45,247 nucleotides of DNA, taken from IMG/VR virus record IMGVR_UViG_3300022868_000035, positions 1 to 45,247 of that record. One strand, given 5' to 3'. The translations under genes were made by a program, and so were the position numbers. This DNA comes from a virus. This document shows, in pieces, positions 14,317 to 23,463 of the stretch (within the stretch, counting starts at the first letter, position 1; the number at the start of each line of letters is the position of its first letter). Under the pieces are notes generated by a model. It worked only from the letters and a program-made list of their open reading frames with translations, was not told the origin of the DNA and searched no databases.

Positions 14317-15798
14317 ATGGATTTTGGAGAACACAAAACTAAGAATTTCCAATTTACTGTTAATATAGATTTTAAAACAAAAACTGAATTAACTCCAAGA
14401 ATGATAGAAGTCTCTGAGGCTTTTGGACTGGGTGTTAGTGAAGAAAAACATTTTACAATCTATAAAGACTTTAAAATAGGATTCAATGCTGGCGATGTTG
14501 TATTTATAACAGGAGATAGTGGTGGTGGAAAAACTTTATTACTAAAAGAAATTAGAAATAAATTAAATCCAGACCTCAATTACAGTGAAAACTTAGATGA
14601 TATAAAACCAGAACCAGATGAAGTAATAATTGAAAACATTGGTAAGACACTAGATGAGGGTATAAAGTATCTCTCAATGATGGGTCTTAACGATGCATTT
14701 ATTTTTTTAAGAAAGTACAAAGAATTAAGTGATGGTCAGAAGTATCGTTACAGACTTGCTAAAGCAATATCATTAGAGGCAGAGTTCTTATTCATTGATG
14801 AATTTTGTGCTAACTTAGATAGAACAACAGCAAAGGTAATAGCGTTTAACTTACAAAAGATAGCCAAGAAGAAAGATATGGTGTTAATAGTTGCAACAAC
14901 ACATAGAGACTTAATAGAAGACTTAAATCCAGACGTATTAGTTGATAAGAAGTTTATGGATAATGTTGAAGTTACTTATACTGAAGCAAAGAAAAAGAAA
15001 ATATCATTCTTTGATGATGTTAAAATATCTAAAGGAACTATGGCAGATTATAAAAAATTAAACAAATTTCATTACAAGAATACAGCAACAAACTTTCCAT
15101 ATATGGTAATAACTAAACTTACATATAATAGTGACTTAGTTGGTGTGGCTGTTCATTCACCACCGTTCTTACAAACAAAAGGACGAACTATTAAGTTTGG
15201 AAGCACATACACAAAAATGGAAAAAAAAGTAGTTAGTGACATTAATAAACTATTCATTAGAGGCTCAAGATATGTTATCTCTCCAAAGTATAGAGGGTGT
15301 GGATTGGGTAAGAAGTTAGTAATTGATAGCTTACCATATATTAAACACAAGAAATACTTAGAAGTAATCACTGTTATGGGTAAATACAATCCTGTGTTTG
15401 AAAGAGCAGGAATGGAAAAGATAGAAATAACAGAAGAAACAGATAGACCAACAGTTAAATTCACAAAATGGATGGTTGAGAAAGGATTAAGACTTGAAGA
15501 AGTGCATAATCCAAGATACTTCAAAAGCTTCTTAGATGAACTAAATAAAGAAGACAGATTAACAGCAGTTCAAATGATGGGAAAAGTAATGCATCATCCT
15601 AAACTTGGATTATCAGGACAAGATGGTAGAAGAGCAGAAGTAGTTGCTCAAGAGAATAGATATAAGACAGCACCATTTGAAGACGTATATGATGAGTTAA
15701 TTATCAATATACCAAAACTGTATAGTGGTATGACACTTTACTATATTATGGAAAACCCACACTACGAGGATAAAGACAAATGTCAAACTTATTTATAG
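14317..15798 (+). CDS. ABC-type ATPase fused to GNAT acetyltransferase (COG2401-like)
   Basis: I start it at ATG 14317, just after the RNR stop, giving 493 residues; the frame stays open further upstream inside RNR. The N-terminal ATPase has Walker A G-D-S-G-G-G-K-T at 66-73, signature L-S-D-G-Q-K-Y-R at 137-144, Walker B F-L-F-I-D-E-F at 157-163 and the switch His at 196. The C-terminal half has a GNAT acetyl-CoA loop, Y-R-G-C-G-L-G-K-K-L at 325-334. This fusion occurs in archaea and several virus genomes; the substrate is not known. Confidence 0.85.
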   Translation: MDFGEHKTKNFQFTVNIDFKTKTELTPRMIEVSEAFGLGVSEEKHFTIYKDFKIGFNAGDVVFITGDSGGGKTLLLKEIRNKLNPDLNYSENLDDIKPEPDEVIIENIGKTLDEGIKYLSMMGLNDAFIFLRKYKELSDGQKYRYRLAKAISLEAEFLFIDEFCANLDRTTAKVIAFNLQKIAKKKDMVLIVATTHRDLIEDLNPDVLVDKKFMDNVEVTYTEAKKKKISFFDDVKISKGTMADYKKLNKFHYKNTATNFPYMVITKLTYNSDLVGVAVHSPPFLQTKGRTIKFGSTYTKMEKKVVSDINKLFIRGSRYVISPKYRGCGLGKKLVIDSLPYIKHKKYLEVITVMGKYNPVFERAGMEKIEITEETDRPTVKFTKWMVEKGLRLEEVHNPRYFKSFLDELNKEDRLTAVQMMGKVMHHPKLGLSGQDGRRAEVVAQENRYKTAPFEDVYDELIINIPKLYSGMTLYYIMENPHYEDKDKCQTYL

Positions 15799-16022
15799 AG
15801 TTTCAAAAACTCATAAAACACAGAAGACCTGATGAATGGAATGAAGAACTACTTAATAGTAATGGTATATGTATAATTTGTAATAAGAAAGTGGGGATAA
15901 ATAATCTAGAATTAGACCACATTATACCATTGTCTAAAGCACATATTGGTCAGATATATAATATAAAAGATGTTCAACCATTGTGTAAAAGATGTAATGT
16001 AATAAAAGGTAATAGAAGATGA
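15780..16022 (+). CDS. Short HNH endonuclease (80 aa)
   Basis: ATG lies within the last codons of the ABC/GNAT gene. C-I-I-C-N-K-K, L-E-L-D-H-I-I-P-L and C-K-R-C-N-x-x-K-G form the complete zinc-bound HNH fold of the McrA/Cas9-like type, with catalytic His in LDHI. No DNA-recognition domain, so either a minimal homing nuclease or a packaging-type HNH. Its stop overlaps the next ATG. Confidence 0.8.
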   Translation: MSNLFIEFQKLIKHRRPDEWNEELLNSNGICIICNKKVGINNLELDHIIPLSKAHIGQIYNIKDVQPLCKRCNVIKGNRR

Positions 16023-16444
16023 AAAATATGTTTGAACAATTTAAAGATTTAGTATATAAAAATAAAATTCCAGATGAGTCTTTATTAGTTCCTATACTGA
16101 TATGGTTATCTGGAAGTGAAAAAAATATAGAACAAACACAACGAGTAAATAAGAAGTTTTTTGCTGGGAATCGAAAGATTTATATAAGAGAAGTATCATT
16201 AAGTAATAGTATAGGACATATAATTAGATATCCTAAAATTACCAAAGACGATGAAAAAACAAAATTCTTTAACAATGACATCTGTAAATACTTCGGCTGG
16301 ACATCTAATGAACTCAGAAAAAACATTACTATTTTAAATATTGAAGAGTTAAAACCAGTTATAGCTAAAGCTTTTGGCTACAACGACAAAGAAAGACGAG
16401 TATTAAAATTACCAAAACTTAAAAATGCCAAAAAAAGGACATAA
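16019..16444 (+). CDS. Possible phage clamp-loader A-like subunit (141 aa)
   Basis: Not identified by a motif. Its layout (short N-terminal helix FEQFKDLVYKN, a hydrophobic VPILIWLSGS segment, N-K-K-F, a KITKD segment, ICKYFGWTSNELR, then ITILNIEELKPVIAKAFG) recalls the helical gp62-like clamp-loader A subunits of T4-type phages. Those lack an ATPase and pair with an RfcS-like subunit. This would fit the absence of an RFC large subunit. I hold this as a hypothesis. Confidence 0.35.
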   Translation: MKNMFEQFKDLVYKNKIPDESLLVPILIWLSGSEKNIEQTQRVNKKFFAGNRKIYIREVSLSNSIGHIIRYPKITKDDEKTKFFNNDICKYFGWTSNELRKNITILNIEELKPVIAKAFGYNDKERRVLKLPKLKNAKKRT

Positions 16445-16979
16445 AATAACGGAAGAGCATAGAGAGAAACTACGTCAGGCTAAACTTGGAACTAAAAGAC
16501 CTAAAGAAGTATGTGAGAAGATAAAGAAAAATCATTCGAAATACTGGCTTGGAAAATCTAGAGATAAAGACACTATCGATAAGATTAAAGAAAAACGAGC
16601 AAAACAGATAATAAAACCATTCACAGATGAACATAAAAGTAAGTTAAGTGATTCCCAAAGAGGTAAAGAAATCAGTATAGAACAAAGAATATCTATAAGC
16701 TTAAGACAGAGTGGAAGAACAGAGTTTACAGATTTTATGTATAATATCAATGGTAATGTAAGAAAAACTCCACAATACACAGAATGGAGAAAACAAGTAT
16801 TTGAAAGAGACGATTATACTTGTCAAGAGTGTGGAAAAAAAGGATGTTTTTTAGAGGCTCACCATATAAAATCATTTGCAGAATATGAAAAATTAAGATT
16901 TAGTATAGACAATGGTATAACATATTGTAGGGAATGTCATTGTTTAAATGATGAACGTAGAATGAGATTTAGTAAGTAG
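16425..16979 (+). CDS. NUMOD3-HNH homing endonuclease (184 aa)
   Basis: ATG overlaps the end of the preceding gene by 20 bases. Residues 5-95 hold three NUMOD3-like DNA-recognition helices (ITEEHREKLRQAKLG; FTDEHKSKLSDSQRG). The C-terminal HNH domain has W-R-K-Q-V-F-E-R-D-D-Y-T-C-Q-E-C, H-H-I-K-S-F, and N-G-I-T-Y-C-R-E-C-H. The final His usually found in the last helix is not clear (CHCLNDERR). It separates the clamp-loader-like gene from the phosphoesterase. Confidence 0.82.
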   Translation: MPKKGHKITEEHREKLRQAKLGTKRPKEVCEKIKKNHSKYWLGKSRDKDTIDKIKEKRAKQIIKPFTDEHKSKLSDSQRGKEISIEQRISISLRQSGRTEFTDFMYNINGNVRKTPQYTEWRKQVFERDDYTCQECGKKGCFLEAHHIKSFAEYEKLRFSIDNGITYCRECHCLNDERRMRFSK

Positions 16980-17081
16980 TATTAACTACAACAAGCAGCG
17001 TAGGTTGATAAAATTAGAGGTAATCAACCATGGCAGAAAGAAAAGAAAGAAGTAATAACTTATGGAAGATGGGTGACTACA
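16980..17081 (+). other. Leader with hairpin and mini ORF
   Basis: GGTTGAT at 17003-17009 pairs with ATCAACC at 17023-17029, a 7-bp stem with a 13-base loop that contains TAGAGGTA, a possible ribosome site. ATG at 17030 directly after the stem opens a 20-codon frame (MAERKERSNNLWKMGDYNGN) whose end overlaps the start of the next gene at 17082. It could be a leader peptide or translational switch; no promoter is evident. Confidence 0.35.
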
Positions 17082-18443
17082 ATGGGAATTGAAAAATTCG
17101 TAGTTACAAGCGCACAGGCAATGGCAAAGCCTAACATGAAATTTTTAAAGAGCTTAGAACATTATTGTAATATGAACAATGCTGATTTAATAGTATTACC
17201 AATGATAGGAAAAGACGCTAAACAAGATTCGATTGATTCAAACTTTCATCCCAAGATATTAGAACTTGGACTTACAAGAGATGTTTATAAATTAAATAAG
17301 AATATTGGTGTTGACCATTTTAACTTAAGACCTCAACAAGTCGACCCAATAACAGGCTTACAAAGATTCGCACAACGTGGACAAACAAAGATATTCGCAG
17401 CTCCTAAACAGAGATGGAAATATTTTCCACATTCAAATCAACAGATACCAAAAGCATTAATAACAACTGGAGCATTAACAGAACCAAACTATGCAACAGG
17501 AGCAGATGTTAGTGCTGAAAGAAGAAGACTTGGTGGAATTGCAAAGCGTGACCATGAATATGGAGCTATTGTAGTTGAAGTTGTTAATGGTAATATATAT
17601 CATTGGCGTAATCTATTATCACAAGTAAATGGAAAATTTACTGATATGGGCACATTATATGATGGAGACAAAACAAGTCATGTAAAACCACTCGTAATGA
17701 GCGCAGGAGATTGGCACACTGGATATTCAGACCCAGTTGCAAGACAAGCGACTCTTGATATGATAGTTGATTTAGAACCTCAAAAAATCTTTTTACATGA
17801 TTTCTTTGATGGTCATAGCGTATCACATCATACTCAACAACAATTAATTTATCAATGGATAAGAGAAGGTGCAGATAAAGGCAACTTAAGTTTAGAACGA
17901 GAGTTCGATATGTGTTATAACGAACTTAACAGTATTGATGATGTAATGAAGAGTGGAGAAATAGTTGTTGTACAATCAAACCACATGGAATTCCTTGATA
18001 GATATTTAGATGAAGGACGATTTATTAAAGACCCAGGCAATGCAAGAATGGCTTTTAAACTAGCTTCATTGTATGTTGATGGTTTAAATCCAGTCGAAGA
18101 AGGAATGAAGATGAGTGGTGAAATACCAGACAATGTTACTTTTTTAGACAGATGGTCAGATTATAAAGTTAAAGGTTTTCAATTAGCTAATCATGGAGAT
18201 AACGGTCCTGGTTACAGAGGATTCAGTATATTAGCAAAAGAAGCTGTTTATGGAAAGAGTATAACAGGTCATTGTCACACAAGTGAAAAACTAAGACAAA
18301 CTTACACTAACGGTTCAATATTACCATTTGATATGTTTTACTTGAAGGGAAGTCCGATAAGTTGGACTCAATCACATAACTTCATATATGATACGGGTGT
18401 TCAAACTGTCAATATAATCAAAGGAGATTATAAAGCGAAGTAA
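17082..18443 (+). CDS. Calcineurin-like metallophosphoesterase, T5 A1-like
   Basis: Start taken at ATG 17082; an in-frame GTG at 17073 is possible. The phosphoesterase metal-site motifs are in order: G-D-W-H at 209-212, H-D-F-F-D-G at 239-244, S-N-H-M-E at 299-303, N-H-G-D at 370-373 and G-H-C-H at 396-399. The 200-residue N-terminal region beginning FVVTSAQAMAKPN resembles the A1 protein family of T5-like and jumbo phages, linked there to host DNA breakdown. Phosphoesterase fold is well supported; the A1 link is from memory of the family. Confidence 0.72.
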   Translation: MGIEKFVVTSAQAMAKPNMKFLKSLEHYCNMNNADLIVLPMIGKDAKQDSIDSNFHPKILELGLTRDVYKLNKNIGVDHFNLRPQQVDPITGLQRFAQRGQTKIFAAPKQRWKYFPHSNQQIPKALITTGALTEPNYATGADVSAERRRLGGIAKRDHEYGAIVVEVVNGNIYHWRNLLSQVNGKFTDMGTLYDGDKTSHVKPLVMSAGDWHTGYSDPVARQATLDMIVDLEPQKIFLHDFFDGHSVSHHTQQQLIYQWIREGADKGNLSLEREFDMCYNELNSIDDVMKSGEIVVVQSNHMEFLDRYLDEGRFIKDPGNARMAFKLASLYVDGLNPVEEGMKMSGEIPDNVTFLDRWSDYKVKGFQLANHGDNGPGYRGFSILAKEAVYGKSITGHCHTSEKLRQTYTNGSILPFDMFYLKGSPISWTQSHNFIYDTGVQTVNIIKGDYKAK

Positions 18444-18444
18444 A

Positions 18445-18750
18445 ATGGAAGACGGCGAACTAGAACAAATAACAAAAAAAGAATTTGACAATGTGTTTAA
18501 AGAAAATATCAGTCTTGTTGAAAAAGAACTAATTAAAACATTAAACCAAATGAATATTCATATTCCTGGATTAAGCGATTTAACTGATTGTTATCTCGCG
18601 TTATTAGAATTCAGAAGTGATTATAGAAGAGATTACAAGACACATAGAGTTGGTCATTATATTAATGATTCGGGTCTTACATACAAGAAGATTGCAGATA
18701 GAAAAATAGGATTCCAACCACATTATAATGACGACAAAACTAAGTCCTAA
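18445..18750 (+). CDS. Hypothetical protein (101 aa)
   Basis: ATG two bases after the preceding stop. Helical and charged (QITKKEFDNVFKEN; LVEKELIKTLNQMNI), then a basic aromatic C-terminus (YRRDYKTHRVGHY). Soluble; not recognised. Confidence 0.45.
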   Translation: MEDGELEQITKKEFDNVFKENISLVEKELIKTLNQMNIHIPGLSDLTDCYLALLEFRSDYRRDYKTHRVGHYINDSGLTYKKIADRKIGFQPHYNDDKTKS

Positions 18751-18856
18751 TTGTCCATACTGTTACGATGGTGTAATAGTGAGAGACAAGAATTGTGGGG
18801 TATTGTTTTGCAACAGATGTTTCAAAGAGATTCAGATTAAAAATTTTGGAGATTAA
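18728..18856 (+). CDS. Mini zinc-ribbon protein (42 aa)
   Basis: ATG overlaps the preceding gene by 23 bases. C-P-Y-C at residues 9-12 and C-N-R-C at 28-31 form a zinc ribbon. Ends three bases before the next ATG with GGAGATTAAA as ribosome site. Role unknown. Confidence 0.48.
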   Translation: MTTKLSPNCPYCYDGVIVRDKNCGVLFCNRCFKEIQIKNFGD

Positions 18857-18858
18857 AA

Positions 18859-19089
18859 ATGAAAGTAAAAAATATTTTAGGTTTAGAAAGTATAGTAAAT
18901 GATAAACTAGATATGAAAGTAGGTATACTGAAAAGAACTTACATCAAATATCAATTCAATAATTTATATACAAATAAACACGGTCCTATAACTATTGATA
19001 AAAATAATCCATCATTATATGACCAACAAATAGTAAATAAATTTGATACTTATGTTAGATATGTAAGAAGATATCATGGTATAAAATAA
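18859..19089 (+). CDS. Hypothetical protein (76 aa)
   Basis: ATG after TTGGAGATTAAAA. Basic, rich in Tyr, Lys and Asn, ending in YVRYVRRYHGIK. Could be nucleic-acid binding from charge alone. Not recognised. Confidence 0.45.
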   Translation: MKVKNILGLESIVNDKLDMKVGILKRTYIKYQFNNLYTNKHGPITIDKNNPSLYDQQIVNKFDTYVRYVRRYHGIK

Positions 19090-19091
19090 AA

Positions 19092-19502
19092 ATGTTACTT
19101 GAAGAAATACTTAAACCACAGAAATTAAACAAAGGGAAACACGATACACTAATATTAAAAGTAGAGAGTGCCATAACCCTCAGTCCAAATGTTATGAGTA
19201 TGTATAAGAGTGCTTATTTTAAACATAATGGTGTTGAAGGAGACTTTGATTATCTAGCTATGTTTTATGACTCTAAAATACACGACATAGAACATTGGAA
19301 AGAAGTACCATTTGCAGATTCAACATTATTAATATTTGAAATGAAGTCAAATGATACATCGAGTAATTACCACAAAGCGCAGAGACAACTAAAAAAAGAA
19401 AAGAATTTTATATTAAACAACACAGACTATAGAAGTATAGACTGCTTTTATTCGTTTAATGTTGGAAACAGTTATATGTTTAGACATGAACAAATAGATT
19501 AA
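19092..19502 (+). CDS. PD-(D/E)XK nuclease-like protein (136 aa)
   Basis: ATG two bases after the preceding stop. G-D-F-D-Y-L-A-M-F followed by L-L-I-F-E-M-K-S-N, then a helix with Q-R-Q-L-K-K-E, is the D...ExK core of the PD-(D/E)XK superfamily: Asp at about 54-56, then E-M-K at about 79-81. Small single-domain proteins of this kind act as resolvases or nucleases; which one cannot be told here. It sits before PolB with an endonuclease in between. Confidence 0.6.
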   Translation: MLLEEILKPQKLNKGKHDTLILKVESAITLSPNVMSMYKSAYFKHNGVEGDFDYLAMFYDSKIHDIEHWKEVPFADSTLLIFEMKSNDTSSNYHKAQRQLKKEKNFILNNTDYRSIDCFYSFNVGNSYMFRHEQID

Positions 19503-19530
19503 ACTTAACAAAAATTGGTGAGACAAAAAA

Positions 19531-20034
19531 ATGAGTAAAATAAAATACGTATGTAAGAATTGTAATATAGATTTTTACGATTATGAGTATAGAAATAGAA
19601 ACTATTGTTCTAAAAATTGTGCTAATTCCTCTATAGAAAGAAATACTAGAATAGGAAATGGTAATAAAATTTCACTTCTAAACCACACACACTCATTAAA
19701 AACTAAACAAAAAATGAGTGAAAGAAAGACAGGTAGTAAACATTGGAATTGGCAAGGAGGTATAACCAATATTACAAGAGCACTTAAGAACGGAATAGCG
19801 TATAGAAATTGGCGAAATAGTGTCTTTGAGAGAAATGATTATACTTGTCAAGCAAAAGATTGTCAATATTGTAAAAATAAAAAAGGTGTTTTTCTACACG
19901 CGCATCATATTAAATCTTTTAAACGTTATAATAAATTAAGATATGATATTAACAATGGAATAACATATTGTTCAAAATACCATTTAAAAAGTGGCATTCA
20001 TAAAAAAAAAGGTGATGAAGATTTTTTTAATTGA
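19531..20034 (+). CDS. HNH homing endonuclease with N-terminal zinc finger
   Basis: ATG after TTGGTGAGACAAAAAA. Residues 8-34 hold C-K-N-C and Y-C-S-K-N-C, a zinc finger shared with several endonucleases here, then a NUMOD3-like segment (GSKHWNWQGG). The HNH domain follows: W-R-N-S-V-F-E-R-N-D-Y-T-C, H-A-H-H-I-K-S-F and N-G-I-T-Y-C-S-K-Y-H. The second Cys of the last knuckle is replaced by Tyr. It overlaps the PolB start by 20 bases. Confidence 0.8.
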   Translation: MSKIKYVCKNCNIDFYDYEYRNRNYCSKNCANSSIERNTRIGNGNKISLLNHTHSLKTKQKMSERKTGSKHWNWQGGITNITRALKNGIAYRNWRNSVFERNDYTCQAKDCQYCKNKKGVFLHAHHIKSFKRYNKLRYDINNGITYCSKYHLKSGIHKKKGDEDFFN

Positions 20035-22396
20035 AACTAGTCATAAAGATAAACACTCTGAACTTAACATATTCTATAGAGATTCTAAAAATAAGAAACA
20101 TGTTAAGATTGTGAAAGATTTTAAACCTTATTTTTATGTAGATGATAGTGAAGCTATTCCTGATGATTATAGAATAACAGGAGTAGAGACAGGTCATAAA
20201 GACTTGTTTAATAATAAAGTAAAGAAGATATTCATACAACGTTCAAAAGACATGTATGGTGTCAGAAAATTATTCGAGAAACATTACGAAGCAGATGTTC
20301 CATTTCCACAAAGATACATAATAGATGTATTGGGAGAAGTTGAAACATATAAATTACACACACTATCACTTGATATAGAAACAGACAGTGTTAGTACATT
20401 TCCAAACGTTGATGACCCAGACCAAGCAATTATTTCTTGTGCGTTTGCAGATAATAGAGGCTTTAAAAGAAAGTACATATTTAAAAGTCCAGATTGTAAA
20501 GTAGATATTGAAGTAGATGATATTACCAAAGTATTTGTTAATGAAGAACAATTACTACAGGGAATAGTAGCTCTTATTAACAAATTAGACCCAGACGTAT
20601 TAACTGGTTGGAATGTGAGAGACTTCGACTTGGCTTATCTTATAAATAGAATAAAGAAAACAGATATTAACTATCATGCTATGTCTCCAATGGGACAAGT
20701 ATTCTGTGAAAAGAATGAGAGAATGGGAGATGATGTTTGGGATATTAAGATTCGTGGTAGAATAATCATTGATGGAATGGAAGCTTATAAACATTTCAGA
20801 AAGATGTCAAATCAAGGAAGAGCAGAAAGTTATTCATTAGAATTCACTGGTCAAAATGTATTAGGTGTTGGTAAGATACAACACGAAGATAACTTCCACG
20901 ACATGTGGGTTAAAAATCCAAACGAATTACTTAAATATAACTTAAGAGATACTGAATTAGTTATAGACATCTTAGAGAAACTAGAGATAATAGAATTTTA
21001 TGATTACATTAGAGCAAAATCGTTTGCATTATTAGACCAAATATATCAAACAACATCATTAGTTGATGGTTATTTACTTAGAATAGCACATAATAAATAT
21101 GTATTACCAAGTAAAGACAAGAGAAGTTCAGAGAAATACAAAGGAGCATATGTATTTCCACCAACTCCAGGACTATATGATAACGTATTAGCACTTGATT
21201 TAAAAGCACTATATCCAAATATTATTAAAACATTTAACGTTGGATTTGAAACTTTCAATCCTGAAGGCGATATACAACTTAAAGAAGGTATTGGATTTAA
21301 TAAAGGTATTGGTTTAATGTCTCAGATTATGAGAGAGCTTGAAGGAGAACGAAAGATTTATAAAAAGAAGATGTGGATAGCAGACCAAGCAAACAATGAA
21401 GCTGAAAGAAAACTAAACCATTATAAACAGTACTCAGTAAAAGTACTGATGAATAGTTTCTATGGTTATCTTGGTTATCCAGGCTCAAGACTTTATAAAA
21501 AAGAAGTAGCTGAAGCTATTACAGAGTGGGGAGTTGCTATAATCCAATGGACAAAGAAAGTACTTAACGATATGGAATATACTGTTATCTATGGAGATAC
21601 TGATTCAGTATATGTAACACCAAAGACATCTTCATTATTTGCTCTATTAAAAGAAGGTAGTGGACTTGTGAAGAATATTAATAAGTCATATACAGAATTT
21701 GTAGAGACGTATGGTTCAGATGATTGTACATTAGAAATGGAGTTTGAGAAGATATTCAAGAAGTTATTATTTGTTGGTAAAAAAGATAGTAATGAAGGAG
21801 CAAAAAAGAAGTATGCTTATATATTATTATGGGAAGACAAGAAGAAGGTAACAAATGATGTTAAATTCACAGGCTTTGAGACAGTAAGAAGTGATACGCC
21901 AAGAATATCTAAGAAGATACAAACAGAGATTGTTGGTAAAATACTAAATGGTATAAGAAAACAAGAAATAGTTGATATACTAAAAGAATTAGATAATAAT
22001 ATCAGAACAAAGAAGATACCAACAGAAGACATAGCATTTCCAAAAGGAATCTCTCAACCATTAGCAACATACGGTAGAATGGTTATTGATGAAGAGACTG
22101 GAAAGAGAAGAAAGACTGGTACACCACCTGTTATCACAGGAGCAAGATATGCAAATAAATATCTTGGAAAAAACTTTAATCAAGGTAGTAAACCAAAATG
22201 GATTTATATTAAGAAAGTACCACCAGGATATCCAAACACAAAGATATTAGCGTTTGAAGAAGATATTCCAGCAAAATTTCAAATAGATTATGATACAATG
22301 ATTGAGAAAATTATTAGAAACAAACTAGAAGCTATACTGCTTGCTAGTGGTTTCGGTGAATTTCCAAAGATAGACGCAAGACAACAAACTCTATAG
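20015..22396 (+). CDS. polB: Family B DNA polymerase
   Basis: Start set at ATG 20015 after AAAAAAAGGTG, giving 793 residues (archaeal PolB about 770-800); a start at 19991 lies inside the upstream gene. Exonuclease motifs are present: D-I-E at 120-122, N200 to D205 (TGWNVRDFD), Y308-N-L-R-D312. Polymerase motifs too: A D-L-K-A-L-Y-P at 395-401, B K476...N-S-F-Y-G at 480-484, C Y-G-D-T-D-S at 526-531. Motif A has Lys-Ala in place of the usual Ser position. It is a proofreading replicative polymerase, expected to work with the PCNA at 9360. Confidence 0.96.
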   Translation: MKIFLIETSHKDKHSELNIFYRDSKNKKHVKIVKDFKPYFYVDDSEAIPDDYRITGVETGHKDLFNNKVKKIFIQRSKDMYGVRKLFEKHYEADVPFPQRYIIDVLGEVETYKLHTLSLDIETDSVSTFPNVDDPDQAIISCAFADNRGFKRKYIFKSPDCKVDIEVDDITKVFVNEEQLLQGIVALINKLDPDVLTGWNVRDFDLAYLINRIKKTDINYHAMSPMGQVFCEKNERMGDDVWDIKIRGRIIIDGMEAYKHFRKMSNQGRAESYSLEFTGQNVLGVGKIQHEDNFHDMWVKNPNELLKYNLRDTELVIDILEKLEIIEFYDYIRAKSFALLDQIYQTTSLVDGYLLRIAHNKYVLPSKDKRSSEKYKGAYVFPPTPGLYDNVLALDLKALYPNIIKTFNVGFETFNPEGDIQLKEGIGFNKGIGLMSQIMRELEGERKIYKKKMWIADQANNEAERKLNHYKQYSVKVLMNSFYGYLGYPGSRLYKKEVAEAITEWGVAIIQWTKKVLNDMEYTVIYGDTDSVYVTPKTSSLFALLKEGSGLVKNINKSYTEFVETYGSDDCTLEMEFEKIFKKLLFVGKKDSNEGAKKKYAYILLWEDKKKVTNDVKFTGFETVRSDTPRISKKIQTEIVGKILNGIRKQEIVDILKELDNNIRTKKIPTEDIAFPKGISQPLATYGRMVIDEETGKRRKTGTPPVITGARYANKYLGKNFNQGSKPKWIYIKKVPPGYPNTKILAFEEDIPAKFQIDYDTMIEKIIRNKLEAILLASGFGEFPKIDARQQTL

Positions 22397-22404
22397 GTGA
22401 GACA

Positions 22405-23463
22405 ATGAATAGACTAGATATTATTAAAAAATTTTGTGCAGGTGCAAATTACTATATGGTTAGATATGACGAGAGTCGTGGAAAAATATTAGAAGAAGCA
22501 CTATCAGAGAATTTAATAGATAATGAGATACATAGAAGTACAACAAACAAAGACGATAGTATGTTATTTGTATACAAAATAGACCCTGATAATAACTTAT
22601 ATGTTAAGAACCCACTACAACTATTGTTATACTCTTTAGAAGAAGCTAGAGCTATTGAAGCAGTATATCCATACATATTTAATTGGATATATGATGGATT
22701 GTATTTGAAAGCATACGCTATCATACCAAGTAATAGTTCAAAATCACATACAACAATTACAAGATATGGTGGAACAAAGAACTTTTATAAGATATTAGTC
22801 CAACATTTAAGTAACATTGGTAAGATGAAGAAAGGACAGAGTCCAGATTATGACTTTGCCAGTCTAAATATAGTTATACAAGAAACAGAAATATCAATTG
22901 GTTCAATAAACAAGAAGACTGGATATTCATCAATACATATCAACTTAAAAGATGGATATAAACACATACTAAAAAATAGTCTTAAGTGTCAGATTAACGA
23001 CACACGACTTAATGTTTTAGATATGAAGTATTGGGCAAGAGAAATTAATCCTGATTTCATTAGTGAAGCAAAACATATGAAACTAGACAATCCAATACCA
23101 TACTTTGATGAGATATACACTATATATCCAAAACCAATGAAGAGAATTATGAATCTACAACACAAAGGTAATTATAATAGATTCTTAATATCTAGATTTT
23201 TATTATCTGTACACTCTCCAAAAGACGCTAGATTTATATACTATGCTGTATTGGGAGATGAAGAACGAGAACATGTAAAAACAGGTAATTGTTCAACACA
23301 ATGGAATTATATTAGAAACAATATTGATAAATACGACTGTCCAAGTCTTGAAGAAGTAAAGAGATTCATCTACACAACAGATGAACCATTAGCACATTTG
23401 TTAGAGCCTGTGCAAGATTTTATCGATTCCGAGAAGAAAAAAACGAAAGATTTAAATAGTTGA
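22405..23463 (+). CDS. Primase-like protein next to PolB (352 aa)
   Basis: ATG after TAGGTGAGACA. The C-terminal third (RFLISRFLLSVHSPKDARFIYY, then W-N-Y-I-R-N-N, then Y-D-C-P-S-L-E-E-V-K-R) resembles the helical C-terminal domain of archaeal primase large subunit, with only two Cys residues instead of the four Fe-S ligands. A central TGYSSIHINL could echo an archaeo-eukaryotic primase motif. Position directly after polB supports a priming role. No clear catalytic Asp pair was found, so this is tentative. Confidence 0.4.
   Translation: MNRLDIIKKFCAGANYYMVRYDESRGKILEEALSENLIDNEIHRSTTNKDDSMLFVYKIDPDNNLYVKNPLQLLLYSLEEARAIEAVYPYIFNWIYDGLYLKAYAIIPSNSSKSHTTITRYGGTKNFYKILVQHLSNIGKMKKGQSPDYDFASLNIVIQETEISIGSINKKTGYSSIHINLKDGYKHILKNSLKCQINDTRLNVLDMKYWAREINPDFISEAKHMKLDNPIPYFDEIYTIYPKPMKRIMNLQHKGNYNRFLISRFLLSVHSPKDARFIYYAVLGDEEREHVKTGNCSTQWNYIRNNIDKYDCPSLEEVKRFIYTTDEPLAHLLEPVQDFIDSEKKKTKDLNS
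23444..23460 (+). promoter_or_regulatory. Archaeal BRE/TATA promoter inside gene end
   Basis: CGAAAGATTTAAAT followed by AGTTGAAG, one base off the window's promoter core. It overlaps the last codons of the primase-like gene and lies about 40 bases upstream of the ATG at 23495. Confidence 0.6.

Noticed and set aside
20284-20583. Antisense frame inside polB.
   Set aside because: Lies opposite the exonuclease motifs of PolB; Ser/Thr-rich, no ribosome site.
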